DNA of 25,655 nucleotides from an uncultured Opitutales bacterium. Lineage in GTDB: Bacteria > Verrucomicrobiota > Verrucomicrobiia > Opitutales > Intestinicryptomonadaceae. The position numbers and the translations under genes are program-made. Positions 1 to 8,277 of this stretch are shown piece by piece (the first letter of the stretch is position 1; each line of letters starts with the position of its first letter). Under the pieces are notes generated by a model. It saw only the letters and a program-made list of their open reading frames with translations, did not search any database and was not told where the DNA came from. The stretch spans positions 1 to 25,655 of the forward strand of contig URGP01000024.1 in assembly GCA_900547395.1 (NCBI GenBank). Direction: 5' to 3'.

Positions 1-56
1 CTATGAAAAACCTATTACCAAAAAAACGCTATTCCACAACCTTTGGTGTTGACCCC

Positions 57-92
57 AAAAAAGCCCGCAATCCTTGTAAAATTGCGGGCTTT
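57..92 (-). terminator. Rho-independent terminator after tRNA-Leu
   Basis: A perfect 12-bp inverted repeat (arms AAAGCCCGCAAT and ATTGCGGGCTTT) with a 9-base loop lies just downstream of the tRNA-Leu on the minus strand. A run of six T residues follows on that strand. This is a textbook intrinsic terminator for the tRNA transcript. The stem would also form in transcripts arriving from the other side, but the plus-strand T tract is weak. Confidence 0.85.
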
Positions 93-96
93 AAAA

Positions 97-181
97 TGGT
101 GCTCAGGACGGGACTTGAACCCGTAAGCCTTTCGGCATACGCCCCTCAAACGTACGTGTCTACCAATTTCACCACCTGAGC
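97..181 (-). tRNA. tRNA-Leu (anticodon GAG)
   Basis: Read on the minus strand, the gene starts with the acceptor strand GCTCAGG, which pairs with CCTGAGC. It has a D arm of the GGTGGTGAAATTGGTAGAC type and an anticodon loop TTGAGGG, giving GAG at positions 34-36. A long class-II variable arm (TGCCGAAAGGCT) precedes a T arm containing GGGTTCAAGTCCC. The 3' CCA is encoded. The long variable arm and anticodon identify leucine, and nothing about it is unusual. A strong intrinsic terminator follows it directly. Confidence 0.96.
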
Positions 182-246
182 GTTTAAAAGAAAGATTTTG
201 AATTTACCCATATCCGTTTCAAAAGCAAGTATTTTTTTTAAAATTT

Positions 247-275
247 TTTACAAATATTGCCGATAATTTTATTAT
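247..275 (+). promoter_or_regulatory. Candidate sigma-70 promoter of gpmA
   Basis: TTTACA and TATTAT are separated by 17 bases in the AT-rich gap between tRNA-Leu and gpmA. The predicted transcript start near base 282 would give a very short leader holding the AAAGG ribosome site at 286-290. This is a pattern match only. Confidence 0.5.
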
Positions 276-295
276 TGGAACAACCAAAGGCATTT

Positions 296-988
296 ATGGC
301 AAAATTAATCTTAATAAGGCACGGGCAAAGCCAATGGAATTTGGAAAACCGATTTACGGGATGGACTGACGTTCCCCTGACTCCTCTCGGAGAAGACGAA
401 GCTCTGCGCGCGGGGAAGGCGTTGGTAAAGGAAGGCATTGTTTTTGACGCCGCGTTTACTTCACTACTTTCGCGCGCAATAAAAACCCTGCATATCTTAC
501 AGGAAGCCTGCTCGTCGTGTTGGATAAAAGAAAATCGAAGCTGGAGGCTAAACGAACGCCACTATGGTGCATTGCAAGGCTTGAACAAAGACGAGACTGC
601 CGAAAAATACGGCGCAAAACAAGTAAAAATCTGGAGAAGAAGCTACGATGTATGCCCGCCCGCGCTTAACAAAGATGATGAGCGAAATCCGCGTTTTGAC
701 ATAAAATACAAAAACATCGACCCCCGCGCCCTTCCCCTCGGAGAATCGCTAAAAGACGCCATTTTCAGAGTCATTCCCTATTGGCAGGACAACATTGCCC
801 CCGTCCTGCTTTCGGGCAGAAACGCCCTTGTTGTCGCGCACGGCAACAGTTTGCGCGGGCTGATAAAATATCTCGAAGGGATATCGGACGATGCGATAGC
901 AAACCTTGAAATTCCCACGGGAGAGCCGATAATATACGATCTCGACAAGTCCTTAAACGCCGTAAAAAGCTATAAATTACAAATATGA
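296..988 (+). CDS. gpmA: 2,3-bisphosphoglycerate-dependent phosphoglycerate mutase
   Basis: Cytosolic glycolytic enzyme interconverting 3- and 2-phosphoglycerate. The 230-residue protein has the family's usual length. The phosphohistidine motif LIRHG gives the catalytic His at residue 9. The GWTDVPLT stretch is at 22-29, Arg60 lies in a LLSRA motif, the acid/base Glu is in LNERHYG (residue 87), and the second catalytic His is in VVAHGNSLRG (residue 182). The ATG at 296 was chosen over an upstream in-frame start at 257 because it sits 5 bases after AAAGG and the family begins with MxKLxLIRHG. The gene stands alone. Its stop is only about 10 bases from the stop of the convergent minus-strand operon, and no terminator is visible between them. 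Confidence 0.96.
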   Translation: MAKLILIRHGQSQWNLENRFTGWTDVPLTPLGEDEALRAGKALVKEGIVFDAAFTSLLSRAIKTLHILQEACSSCWIKENRSWRLNERHYGALQGLNKDETAEKYGAKQVKIWRRSYDVCPPALNKDDERNPRFDIKYKNIDPRALPLGESLKDAIFRVIPYWQDNIAPVLLSGRNALVVAHGNSLRGLIKYLEGISDDAIANLEIPTGEPIIYDLDKSLNAVKSYKLQI

Positions 989-997
989 CGACGGTGT

Positions 998-1723
998 TTA
1001 CGGGGAAAATATAACCTCGTAAAAGCCCCCTTTTTCGTCTTTTTCCCAAAGGATTTTATTTAGATTGTTTTTCAGATAATTTTCAAAGGCAAAATCCAAT
1101 TCCTCAATACCCGAAACAGAAGTTATGAGTGGGGGGCTTACCGAGCCGTCTTCCGCGACAGCAAGAGTCATCTTTACGGGAGACCAAAGCGCGCCGTCTG
1201 AATCAACCCCGACGTCAATATGCGAAGAATGCACGATTTCCCCTGTATTTGCCGAAACAATAGTCATCAGCGCGCCCTGGTTGCGCGCAGCGTCCGCAGG
1301 CTTTAAATCGGACCGCATAAAGTTTGAAAACGACAAATTCTTCAAGAAAAACCCTGTCGGAATTTCGTACCCGCCCCTAAGTGAAAAGGAGACTTCAAAA
1401 GTTTTCATCGCCTCCATGGGGCTTTCTTTTTTTGTGTTTGCCAATTTGCTTCCCGACTGCGGCAAATCGAACTCCGGAACTCCGAAATTCAAGCTTGTGG
1501 GAAGGAACAGCGGGGAGGAATCGCCAAGCAGGGTTATTTCAAAAAGATTTTCCCTCACGGAATTTTCGTCGTAAACGGAAATTGCCGAAACTTTGTTTTC
1601 GGGTTTCGGCAAAGAAAGGTCTGTTTTCGGAAAAAGCAAAAGAAGAACAATAAACGGCAAAAAAAGCCAACCCGCGATTTTGAGCCGCTCTTCGGAAAAA
1701 CAAGATGCAAAAAAATTCTTCAC
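998..1723 (-). CDS. Single-span envelope protein at the end of an exbB-exbD operon
   Basis: I do not recognise a family. The 241-residue protein has a cytoplasmic N-terminus, one hydrophobic span at about residues 17-32 (LFLPFIVLLLLFP) and a periplasmic-type remainder without cysteine motifs. That topology fits a TonB/TolA-like partner of an ExbB-ExbD motor, although no proline-rich linker or recognisable TonB C-terminal domain is visible. The start is GTG at 1723, overlapping the exbD stop (GTGA overlap), which implies translational coupling. It is the last gene of the minus-strand operon. Its position as third gene after exbB and exbD is the main argument for an energy-transducer or accessory role, which is inference. 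Confidence 0.7.
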   Translation of the reverse strand: MKNFFASCFSEERLKIAGWLFLPFIVLLLLFPKTDLSLPKPENKVSAISVYDENSVRENLFEITLLGDSSPLFLPTSLNFGVPEFDLPQSGSKLANTKKESPMEAMKTFEVSFSLRGGYEIPTGFFLKNLSFSNFMRSDLKPADAARNQGALMTIVSANTGEIVHSSHIDVGVDSDGALWSPVKMTLAVAEDGSVSPPLITSVSGIEELDFAFENYLKNNLNKILWEKDEKGGFYEVIFSP

Positions 1724-2160
1724 TTCGATTTCGCCGCAATTTGTATTGATTTAAATCCCGCTTCCTTTGCAAGCACCGATATGTTTAAGAGCGTCTGCCC
1801 TGAAACACCTACGTCGGTTTTGACAAGCAAAACCTCCCCGCGCGGCTTGTAGTTTTTTATTTCCCTTGCGAAAGCCTCTTCATTGAAAACTTTTCCGCCA
1901 AAGAAAATCATTCCGCTTCCGCGTATGTTAAGGACGCTTATCGAATCTTCCGCAAAAGCCCCTACCATTGAGTTTTTAGGGACTTCGGGCAAGTTTATTT
2001 CAGAATTTAAGTCCACGGAAATTCCCGACGCCAATATGTATTTTGAAGACAGCATAAAGAACATCAACGCTATCAAAAGCACGTCAAAAATCGCAAAGAC
2101 GCTCAGAGTAAAGCCGTCTTTGTGGACTTTTGAAAGGATGTCAATCGGTTCCGTCGCCAT
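1720..2160 (-). CDS. exbD: ExbD/TolR-family proton-channel subunit
   Basis: A 146-residue biopolymer-transport protein that forms, with ExbB/TolQ, the proton-driven motor of TonB- or Tol-type envelope systems. It has a short cytoplasmic N-terminus and one membrane span at about residues 19-40 (TLSVFAIFDVLLIALMFFML). That span carries the family's essential intramembrane Asp (residue 26). A ~100-residue periplasmic domain follows. The ATG at 2160 is used; upstream in-frame codons would add a basic stretch not typical of the family. The start lies 20 bases inside the end of exbB, so the two are coupled. Whether the system is Tol-like or TonB-like cannot be decided from this gene alone. Confidence 0.88.
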   Translation of the reverse strand: MATEPIDILSKVHKDGFTLSVFAIFDVLLIALMFFMLSSKYILASGISVDLNSEINLPEVPKNSMVGAFAEDSISVLNIRGSGMIFFGGKVFNEEAFAREIKNYKPRGEVLLVKTDVGVSGQTLLNISVLAKEAGFKSIQIAAKSK

Positions 2161-2815
2161 TTTCGCTCTTCTCCAAAAGCCGCAAACCCTCGTTTTCGGG
2201 CATGCCTTTTTCAATAAACAAAACCATTTCGTTTGCCGCCCAGTCGATGTCGTGGGCGATTGCCCTCACCCTGCCAAGCAAAAGCGCATACATAACCCAG
2301 GCTGTAAGGCAAAGCAAAAGTCCCGCCACCGTAGAAATCAACGCGTTGTAAATTTGCGCCGAAAAAATATCAACGGTAAAATAAGACCCCGTTTCGGATA
2401 TTTTGCTAAAAATCTGCAAGAGCGCAAGAACAGTGCCAATCATTCCCATGAGCGGCGCGATTTTTGCAATAAGCATAATGCTTGATATTCTGCGTTGGAG
2501 CATCGGAAGCTCCAAGAGAGCCGCCGCCCTTACGGAATCGACAATTACGGTTCTGCCGCTTTCGCAAGTTAATAACGCCGCTTTTACCACGCGCGAGACG
2601 GGGCACGGAGTTTCCTCGCAAATGGTGAGCGCCTCGGTAAGCCTGCCGTCTTTTAGCGAATTTTTAAGCCCGTCAACGAAATCAACAGCCTTAATCTGCC
2701 CCTTATGCAAATACAAAAATCTCTCTAAAAAAAGGAGCGCGGCGACAAATGCCGAAAGCACTATCGGAACCATCATCGGCCCGCCCGCGTAAAAGATATT
2801 GAGGAGTTTTTCCAT
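2141..2815 (-). CDS. exbB: ExbB/TolQ/MotA-family proton-channel subunit
   Basis: A 224-residue inner-membrane protein with three spans (about residues 11-33, 110-132 and 152-178). The conserved signature APLMGMIGTVLALLQIF occurs in the second span, where the family has APLLGLLGTVxGMI. A cytoplasmic loop lies between spans 1 and 2. It assembles with ExbD around the proton path. The gene starts 3 bases after the stop of the TPR gene and overlaps exbD by 20 bases. All are in the operon that begins with the squalene genes. Confidence 0.9.
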   Translation of the reverse strand: MEKLLNIFYAGGPMMVPIVLSAFVAALLFLERFLYLHKGQIKAVDFVDGLKNSLKDGRLTEALTICEETPCPVSRVVKAALLTCESGRTVIVDSVRAAALLELPMLQRRISSIMLIAKIAPLMGMIGTVLALLQIFSKISETGSYFTVDIFSAQIYNALISTVAGLLLCLTAWVMYALLLGRVRAIAHDIDWAANEMVLFIEKGMPENEGLRLLEKSENGDGTD

Positions 2816-2818
2816 GTT

Positions 2819-5410
2819 CTATTTGTCTTTGATGTTTAAAAGTTTTTGCCTTGCGTTTTGCACGCCTGGCAGATTATGGCTTACAATAAGCTCGTAAGCC
2901 GACACTGCGGAAGATTTTTCGCCGAGCCTCTCGAATGTCTTGGCAAGCTCCAAAAGAGTGCGGGCAATCCAATAGCGTTCATTGGGCCCAAACTCTACGC
3001 CCAAACCTTGCCCGCTCTGCCCTCCGCTTAAAAATTTGTTCGCCGAAATCCACCATATTTCAGCCGCTTCCCTAAACCTGCCCATGCGCTCGAATGCAAA
3101 TCCCCATTTAAAAGCCGCCTCCGCTTTCGCACCAGCAGGGATGTCGGGCATCGAGTAAATTCGCTCAAACATCATCGCGGCGTCCGACTCGTGCCCCGTT
3201 TGCGCCAGCATGCAGTCGCCAAGCCCCATGTTTGCGATTTTTATTTGCGGATGGCTTTCAAATTCGGAAATTATGTTTCGGTACATCGCCGCGGCGTTTG
3301 CAAAGTCGCTCATGAGCCTTAAAATTTCAGCCTGCGCGATTTTCGCGTAAAAGACTTTAGGAGACTTCGGATATTTTTCAACGAGGCGCGAAAGCAAAAT
3401 CAACGCTTCTTTGTAGTCGCTTTCAAGCCCGAGGCGACGCGAATAAGACGCGGCGTCATAGAGCGCGACGTCGGCATATTTCCCGTCGGGGAAAGTATCG
3501 GCAAGAGTTTTGCAATGCTGCTGAGCCTGTGCATAAGCACCGCGCAGGGCAAAATTTCTAGCTTCATACAAATAGGAAATCTGCGCCGCGTCAGAATCGG
3601 GATATTCTCCGCGCAGTTTTTCGTAGGCGTCAAAAGCTCCGCCTTCGCCGTCAAGCCTGCCAAGCGCGGCAAGAGAGCGGGCTTTTATAAGCATTGCGTT
3701 GGAAGCTATCATGTTTGCGGTTTCGGCGGAAGGCTTCAATGTTCCGAGTTTCAACATCGACAAAATGTTTTCCGACAAATCCAAACTCTTGCCAAAATCT
3801 CCCGACTCTTCAGCAAGGCGCGCTTCAAGCCAAAGCATTTTTGCGCGCAAATTCTGGTTGGCATCGCGGTTTATGACAGTATTTAAAAGATGCTCAACTC
3901 TCCTGCCCGCCTCTTTTGCCTTGCCGTTTTTGCGGAACATAGAAGAAATGGACCATTCCGTGCGCCAAACGTCGTCGGGATTTAACGCCAAACGCGAATA
4001 CGAGGAGTCGGCGAGCAAAACCGCGCTTTCAATATCGCCCAAATTCAAAAACGATTCCGCCGCGCGGGCAAACGCCCCGCCTTTCCACCGCTCAGACAAG
4101 TTCGATTCAATCAGAGCCTTGTACATAGCCCCCGCCGTATCAAAGTCGCCCTCCAAAAAATAGCAGTCTGCGGCAATGAAGCGTATGAAGTCCGACATCT
4201 TGGGATTTTTTTCAAGTCCGGACATTTCAAGCAGATAACGCGCCGCCTGCCTGTATTCGGGCTTCTTGTTCTCCCCCGAAGCGAAAGCCGACCACGCAAG
4301 CGCGCCAAAGGCGTTCACTTTGAATGCGGAAGCGGGATAGTCGCGCAAAAGGGCGTCTGCAAACTTTGCGGCGTTTTCAAAATCGTTTCTGCCGATTGCA
4401 ATGTAGGAAAGCTCGAGCAAAATTCTGTCCAAAATAAGAGGGGAACCGGATTTTAAAACATCGTTTAGCATATCCGCATAAGACTGCGAATCATCGCCGA
4501 AAGACGCGCGCAAAAGATATATCGCCTGTTCGGTTGCCGCGGGAGACTTTGTGGACTTCAAAAGAGTGCTTAAAAGAGCGCGCTTTCTCTCCTGCGAAGG
4601 CTCTATGGAAGACGAAATCAACTGCAACTCGTCCCTGTCAATATCGGGCATGAGAGCGATATTTAAGGCATTTTCTATGACAGACAACGCGTCCTGCCTG
4701 CGGTTCAGCCTGCCAAGCAAAAGGGCGTACTGCTTGGCAAACTGCACGCCCGCATTCGTTCCCATGAAAAGGCTGGTCTTTAAAGACAATTCCGAAGCGA
4801 ACGCCTCCAAGTCTTTTACCTCCATGTCCTCCGACATCCTGCACAAGTTTATGAGGGCGTCCGCCTCGCGTTTGACAACTTCGGATTTAGCCAGCTTTTT
4901 TGCCGCTGAAAAATCGTCTGACGCACTGCGGAAATTGCCTTCGTTAAACAAAATCGACCCTCTCGCGACATAAAACCACGCGCGGGATTTTTCTGAAAGA
5001 GCGTCCGCGGAAAGTTTTGAAACTATTTCATGCGCGCCGTAAACATCTCCAAGCTGCAAAGAGACGATTGCCTTGCGGATTAAAAATTCGGGAGAGTGCT
5101 GATTGCCAAAAAGCGGAAAAATTTTTCTCACATTCTCAAACTTGCCCTGCGCAATCAAAGAGTCCGCCAACACGAAACAAGCCTCGTCGCGCCCGCCTTC
5201 GGGAAGCGAATTTACGAGCTTTTCCGACATGTTTTCGGAAATGGCGGGCATGCCGAGCTCCAACGCGTTTCGCGCATTCTCCAATACCGCCTCCGAAGAC
5301 AAAATCCGATTTTTCTGAACGTCATTTCCCTGCGGCGCGGGCATTTGCGCAAACGCGGCTGCGGCGCCCGACAAAAGCGCGGCTGCAAGAAATTTTGAAA
5401 AATTAAGCAT
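2819..5410 (-). CDS. Large secreted tetratricopeptide-repeat protein
   Basis: An 863-residue protein with a clear signal peptide at residues 1-21 (hydrophobic LAAALLSGAAAAF ending AFA|Q). The rest is almost entirely helical TPR/SEL-like repeats. Examples are ALAWSAFASGE, AADCYFLEGDFDTAGAMYKAL near the middle, and GFAFERMGRFREAAEIW close to the C-terminus. The fold suggests a periplasmic scaffold, like YbgF/CpoB-type partners of Tol systems but much longer. It lies between the hpnG-like gene (18-base gap) and exbB (3-base gap), which places it in the same envelope machine. No catalytic motif was found. A role in outer-membrane maintenance is inference from context. Confidence 0.82.
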   Translation of the reverse strand: MLNFSKFLAAALLSGAAAAFAQMPAPQGNDVQKNRILSSEAVLENARNALELGMPAISENMSEKLVNSLPEGGRDEACFVLADSLIAQGKFENVRKIFPLFGNQHSPEFLIRKAIVSLQLGDVYGAHEIVSKLSADALSEKSRAWFYVARGSILFNEGNFRSASDDFSAAKKLAKSEVVKREADALINLCRMSEDMEVKDLEAFASELSLKTSLFMGTNAGVQFAKQYALLLGRLNRRQDALSVIENALNIALMPDIDRDELQLISSSIEPSQERKRALLSTLLKSTKSPAATEQAIYLLRASFGDDSQSYADMLNDVLKSGSPLILDRILLELSYIAIGRNDFENAAKFADALLRDYPASAFKVNAFGALAWSAFASGENKKPEYRQAARYLLEMSGLEKNPKMSDFIRFIAADCYFLEGDFDTAGAMYKALIESNLSERWKGGAFARAAESFLNLGDIESAVLLADSSYSRLALNPDDVWRTEWSISSMFRKNGKAKEAGRRVEHLLNTVINRDANQNLRAKMLWLEARLAEESGDFGKSLDLSENILSMLKLGTLKPSAETANMIASNAMLIKARSLAALGRLDGEGGAFDAYEKLRGEYPDSDAAQISYLYEARNFALRGAYAQAQQHCKTLADTFPDGKYADVALYDAASYSRRLGLESDYKEALILLSRLVEKYPKSPKVFYAKIAQAEILRLMSDFANAAAMYRNIISEFESHPQIKIANMGLGDCMLAQTGHESDAAMMFERIYSMPDIPAGAKAEAAFKWGFAFERMGRFREAAEIWWISANKFLSGGQSGQGLGVEFGPNERYWIARTLLELAKTFERLGEKSSAVSAYELIVSHNLPGVQNARQKLLNIKDK

Positions 5411-5428
5411 TTCCTATAAAATCTTATT

Positions 5429-6127
5429 TTAATTTTGTTTTTGCAAATAAAAATCGGATATTTTTTTTATGATTTCAAAAAGCTTTGCGTCATAAATCTT
5501 CTTTGCGCGGTTTGCCGATATGGCAAATTTCACAAGGTCGATCGGCAATGTCGGCTTTTTCAAAAATACCCCGAAAAACTTCGCAAATGAAAAAGAGCTT
5601 GCCCCCGTGTCGAAATCCATGAGCGAATTAAAAAACTCGGCGGGAATTTTTGAATCTACTCCATCGCTTACCGCGCGCAGATGCACAAATTTTTCCTCGC
5701 AAAACAACGGCTTGAAAAATCTCGCCTCCATCTCCACTGCCGAAAATCCATTTTCGCGCAGCTTGGATTTCTTCTCCGAGTCCGCGACTGCCTCCACGCT
5801 TGCAATCCTGCATCGGACTGCCCCCAAAGACCGCAAAATTTCTGCAACCCCGATATTTGCCGTTTCAAAAATGAAATCGCCCTCTTTTATGGACGGAGAG
5901 CATGAGCCGCAAAATCCGCAAAGCAAAGCCAAGTCAAAAGAATGTTTTTTTTGAAAATTCTCCACCCTGTCTTGAGACGCCTTGCAGCCAATTCCCGAAA
6001 CAATGCCGAAAAATTCCGCGCCGCCAACGGATATTTTGACAGTTTTGCCAAGCGCGGGGCGTTCGCCCGCCTTTTTGAAAAAAGCCCAAGCCTCAAACGT
6101 AGTTGGAAAGACTAAGAGAGCCTTCAT
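5429..6127 (-). CDS. hpnG: HpnG-like nucleoside phosphorylase/nucleosidase
   Basis: A 232-residue member of the purine nucleoside phosphorylase/MTAN superfamily. Visible signatures are the N-terminal MKALLVFPTTFEAWAFF (family AxxxExxxF), GIVSGIGCKASQ, LLCGFCGSCSP, the ribose-binding VEMEARFF and LRAVSDGVD (family RxxSDxAD). In hopanoid producers HpnG removes adenine from adenosylhopane. The adjacency to hpnC and hpnD-hpnE supports that assignment, but no squalene-hopene cyclase or hpnH is in the window, so a general nucleosidase is possible. The ATG lies 1 base after the stop of the hpnD-hpnE fusion, indicating coupling. Confidence 0.7.
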   Translation of the reverse strand: MKALLVFPTTFEAWAFFKKAGERPALGKTVKISVGGAEFFGIVSGIGCKASQDRVENFQKKHSFDLALLCGFCGSCSPSIKEGDFIFETANIGVAEILRSLGAVRCRIASVEAVADSEKKSKLRENGFSAVEMEARFFKPLFCEEKFVHLRAVSDGVDSKIPAEFFNSLMDFDTGASSFSFAKFFGVFLKKPTLPIDLVKFAISANRAKKIYDAKLFEIIKKISDFYLQKQN

Positions 6128-6128
6128 G

Positions 6129-8273
6129 CTAAAATCCGTTTATTTTTGCGCTCGCGCTCGCGCTTTCCATCGTGCAAGGCAATCCCCCCGCCTCGAGCCA
6201 GTCTCCGCAAACGACCGCATTTGAAAAATACCCGTTCGGGCTTGGGCGCAAAGCCTCGGCAACGCTTGTTGAAAGAATGGTGGCGTCCTTGAAAAGCGAC
6301 GGCAAAAAATCGCATATTTCTATTTTCCCGAAATATTTTTCAAGCTCCGACTGCACCGCTTCCCTTATGGCTGAGGGATTGAAATCCCCGTCAAACGCGC
6401 TGACTGTTATGGAGTACACGCGCTTTTTCCCGCCCGATTTTGTCCTGTCGAAAACCCAATGTATTTGCGAATTTGCAAGCGCCACGAAATCTTCATCGAA
6501 AAGCTTTTTCGAAGTCGAAAAGTACACATTTAAAATCGGTGAGCTTTCAATGGCATTTGCCGCGTCTTTTAGCGGGCATTCGGGAAGAAGCCCCGCAAGC
6601 TGTTTTCTGCCAAGCGCAAGAACGTAAAAATCGTATCCACCCTTGGTTTCAGAACCAATTTCAAAAGACTTAACGTCTCCGCCGCCATAATTTATTTTAC
6701 TTACTCTGCTTGATAAATTCACGCTTCCGCCGCAAGCTTCAATGTACAATTTCGAGTTTTTAAAAACTATGTCGACAAGCGGAATTTCGTTTAAAATGAG
6801 AGCACTTTTGCGCACTCCCTTTAAGAGCGATTTCTTTATGCTTTTTACAAACATGTCGGCGGACGCCGCGGAGATGTCCGTATTTTGGACGGAGACGCAA
6901 AAAGGATGCCACAAAAGATTTTTCGCCATCTCGCCTACGCGCTGTCTGTCCAAATACTCCGAAACAGTTTCGCCTTTCATCGCCCTGCCAAGCCCGAATT
7001 TTATTTTAAGGAGCATTGAGATGTTGCGCAGTGTCTTAAAACCCTTTATGCGCGGAATTTTAAAAATGGAAAAGCGCGAGCCGTTTTGCGGAAACTCATA
7101 GCAAAAAGACGTTCCATCAGGATTTAAAAAGCGCATTCTCTCGCACGGCTTTTTAAACGAGCCGTTTTTCGCCCCGATTAAATCGAGAAAGCCAAAAAAG
7201 TTTTTGTAGCACCCCATGACGGCGTGCCCGCCGTTGTCAAGCCTTCCGAATTCGGGAGTTTCTATGGCGGCTATTCTGCCCCCTGCCAACGCCTTTGCCT
7301 CGAACAAATCAACTTCAAAACCCTTTAAAGACAAGTTGACTGCGGCTTCCAAACCCGCCAGCCCGCCGCCCAAAACAGCGGCTTTCCCAAAATTTGCAGG
7401 AGGCTTTTTTGAATATTTCTTGGCTCTATAAATTGCCCCAAGCGCAAGAAATATTTTTTGAAGCTTCGGGATTTTTATGACATTTTCAGAAATATTAAAA
7501 TCGCAAGCGCAAATTTTGTCGAGAATGCGCTCGTAAATGTCGCTCATAATCAGCGCAGGCGCAAGGGCTTTTGCATCTTCTGGCTGCAACAAATTCCGCG
7601 CCCTGTTAAAGAAATGCTTTGCCCTGAAATGCATCATTTTTAAAAGCGATTTGCAGTTTTCGCCAAGCTCTGCGCTTTCAAAATCTTCCGGCTTTACCCC
7701 GAACGCCTCCATTTCAGACTGCGGAATATAGACGCGGCGCATGGTTTTCCAATCAAACACGACGTCCCTCAAAATATTCGTAAACTGCAAGGCGTAGCCC
7801 AAAGATTCGGCAAATTCCTTTGTTTTTTCATTTTTGAAGCCGAAAATGTAAATCGATGCAAGACCAACCGCGCTCGCTACGCCGTAGCAATACTTTTTGA
7901 TGTCGGCAAACGTTTCAAACGGAGCGGAATCGGTATCGCGCAAAACCCCGTCTATTATGTCGAGCAAATACTGCTTTGGAACGTCCCTTCTCATGACAAC
8001 CCCGCGAAGCTGCCTTTCAAGAAGCGAAAGTTTTGACGGCTTGCCCGAATATATGTTTTCAACCTTCGTCTTCCAATCGTTCAAAGCGATGATTTTTTGC
8101 TCTGCCGACGTTGAAGAGTCGTCCGCAATATCGTCCAAGACCCTGCAATAAGTGTAGAAAACCTCCATGTCGCGCGCTCTGTCTTTTTCCATGCAAAAAA
8201 ACGCGAACGCCAAATTTGAATTTTTGCGGGCTTCGACTTGCGAATCTTCGTATGCTGAAAATTCCTCGTTCAT
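6129..8273 (-). CDS. hpnDE: HpnD-HpnE fusion: presqualene diphosphate synthase + hydroxysqualene dehydroxylase
   Basis: A 714-residue two-domain protein. Residues 1 to ~285 are a squalene/phytoene synthase domain with both Asp-rich motifs: DDIADD at 47-52 and RDVVFD at 169-174, the latter followed by RRVYIPQ. This matches HpnD, which couples two farnesyl diphosphates to presqualene diphosphate. From ~297 it continues, without a stop, into an FAD-dependent amine-oxidase-type domain. That domain has the dinucleotide motif LGGGLAGLEAAV (301-312), a GGRI motif and the C-terminal FAD-binding VVCGDWLEAG. This matches HpnE, which reduces hydroxysqualene to squalene. The two enzymes are usually separate genes. 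It starts 4 bases after the hpnC stop. The reading frame is open throughout, so the fusion is real unless the assembly hides a frameshift. Confidence 0.9.
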   Translation of the reverse strand: MNEEFSAYEDSQVEARKNSNLAFAFFCMEKDRARDMEVFYTYCRVLDDIADDSSTSAEQKIIALNDWKTKVENIYSGKPSKLSLLERQLRGVVMRRDVPKQYLLDIIDGVLRDTDSAPFETFADIKKYCYGVASAVGLASIYIFGFKNEKTKEFAESLGYALQFTNILRDVVFDWKTMRRVYIPQSEMEAFGVKPEDFESAELGENCKSLLKMMHFRAKHFFNRARNLLQPEDAKALAPALIMSDIYERILDKICACDFNISENVIKIPKLQKIFLALGAIYRAKKYSKKPPANFGKAAVLGGGLAGLEAAVNLSLKGFEVDLFEAKALAGGRIAAIETPEFGRLDNGGHAVMGCYKNFFGFLDLIGAKNGSFKKPCERMRFLNPDGTSFCYEFPQNGSRFSIFKIPRIKGFKTLRNISMLLKIKFGLGRAMKGETVSEYLDRQRVGEMAKNLLWHPFCVSVQNTDISAASADMFVKSIKKSLLKGVRKSALILNEIPLVDIVFKNSKLYIEACGGSVNLSSRVSKINYGGGDVKSFEIGSETKGGYDFYVLALGRKQLAGLLPECPLKDAANAIESSPILNVYFSTSKKLFDEDFVALANSQIHWVFDRTKSGGKKRVYSITVSAFDGDFNPSAIREAVQSELEKYFGKIEICDFLPSLFKDATILSTSVAEALRPSPNGYFSNAVVCGDWLEAGGLPCTMESASASAKINGF

Positions 8274-8277
8274 TTTT

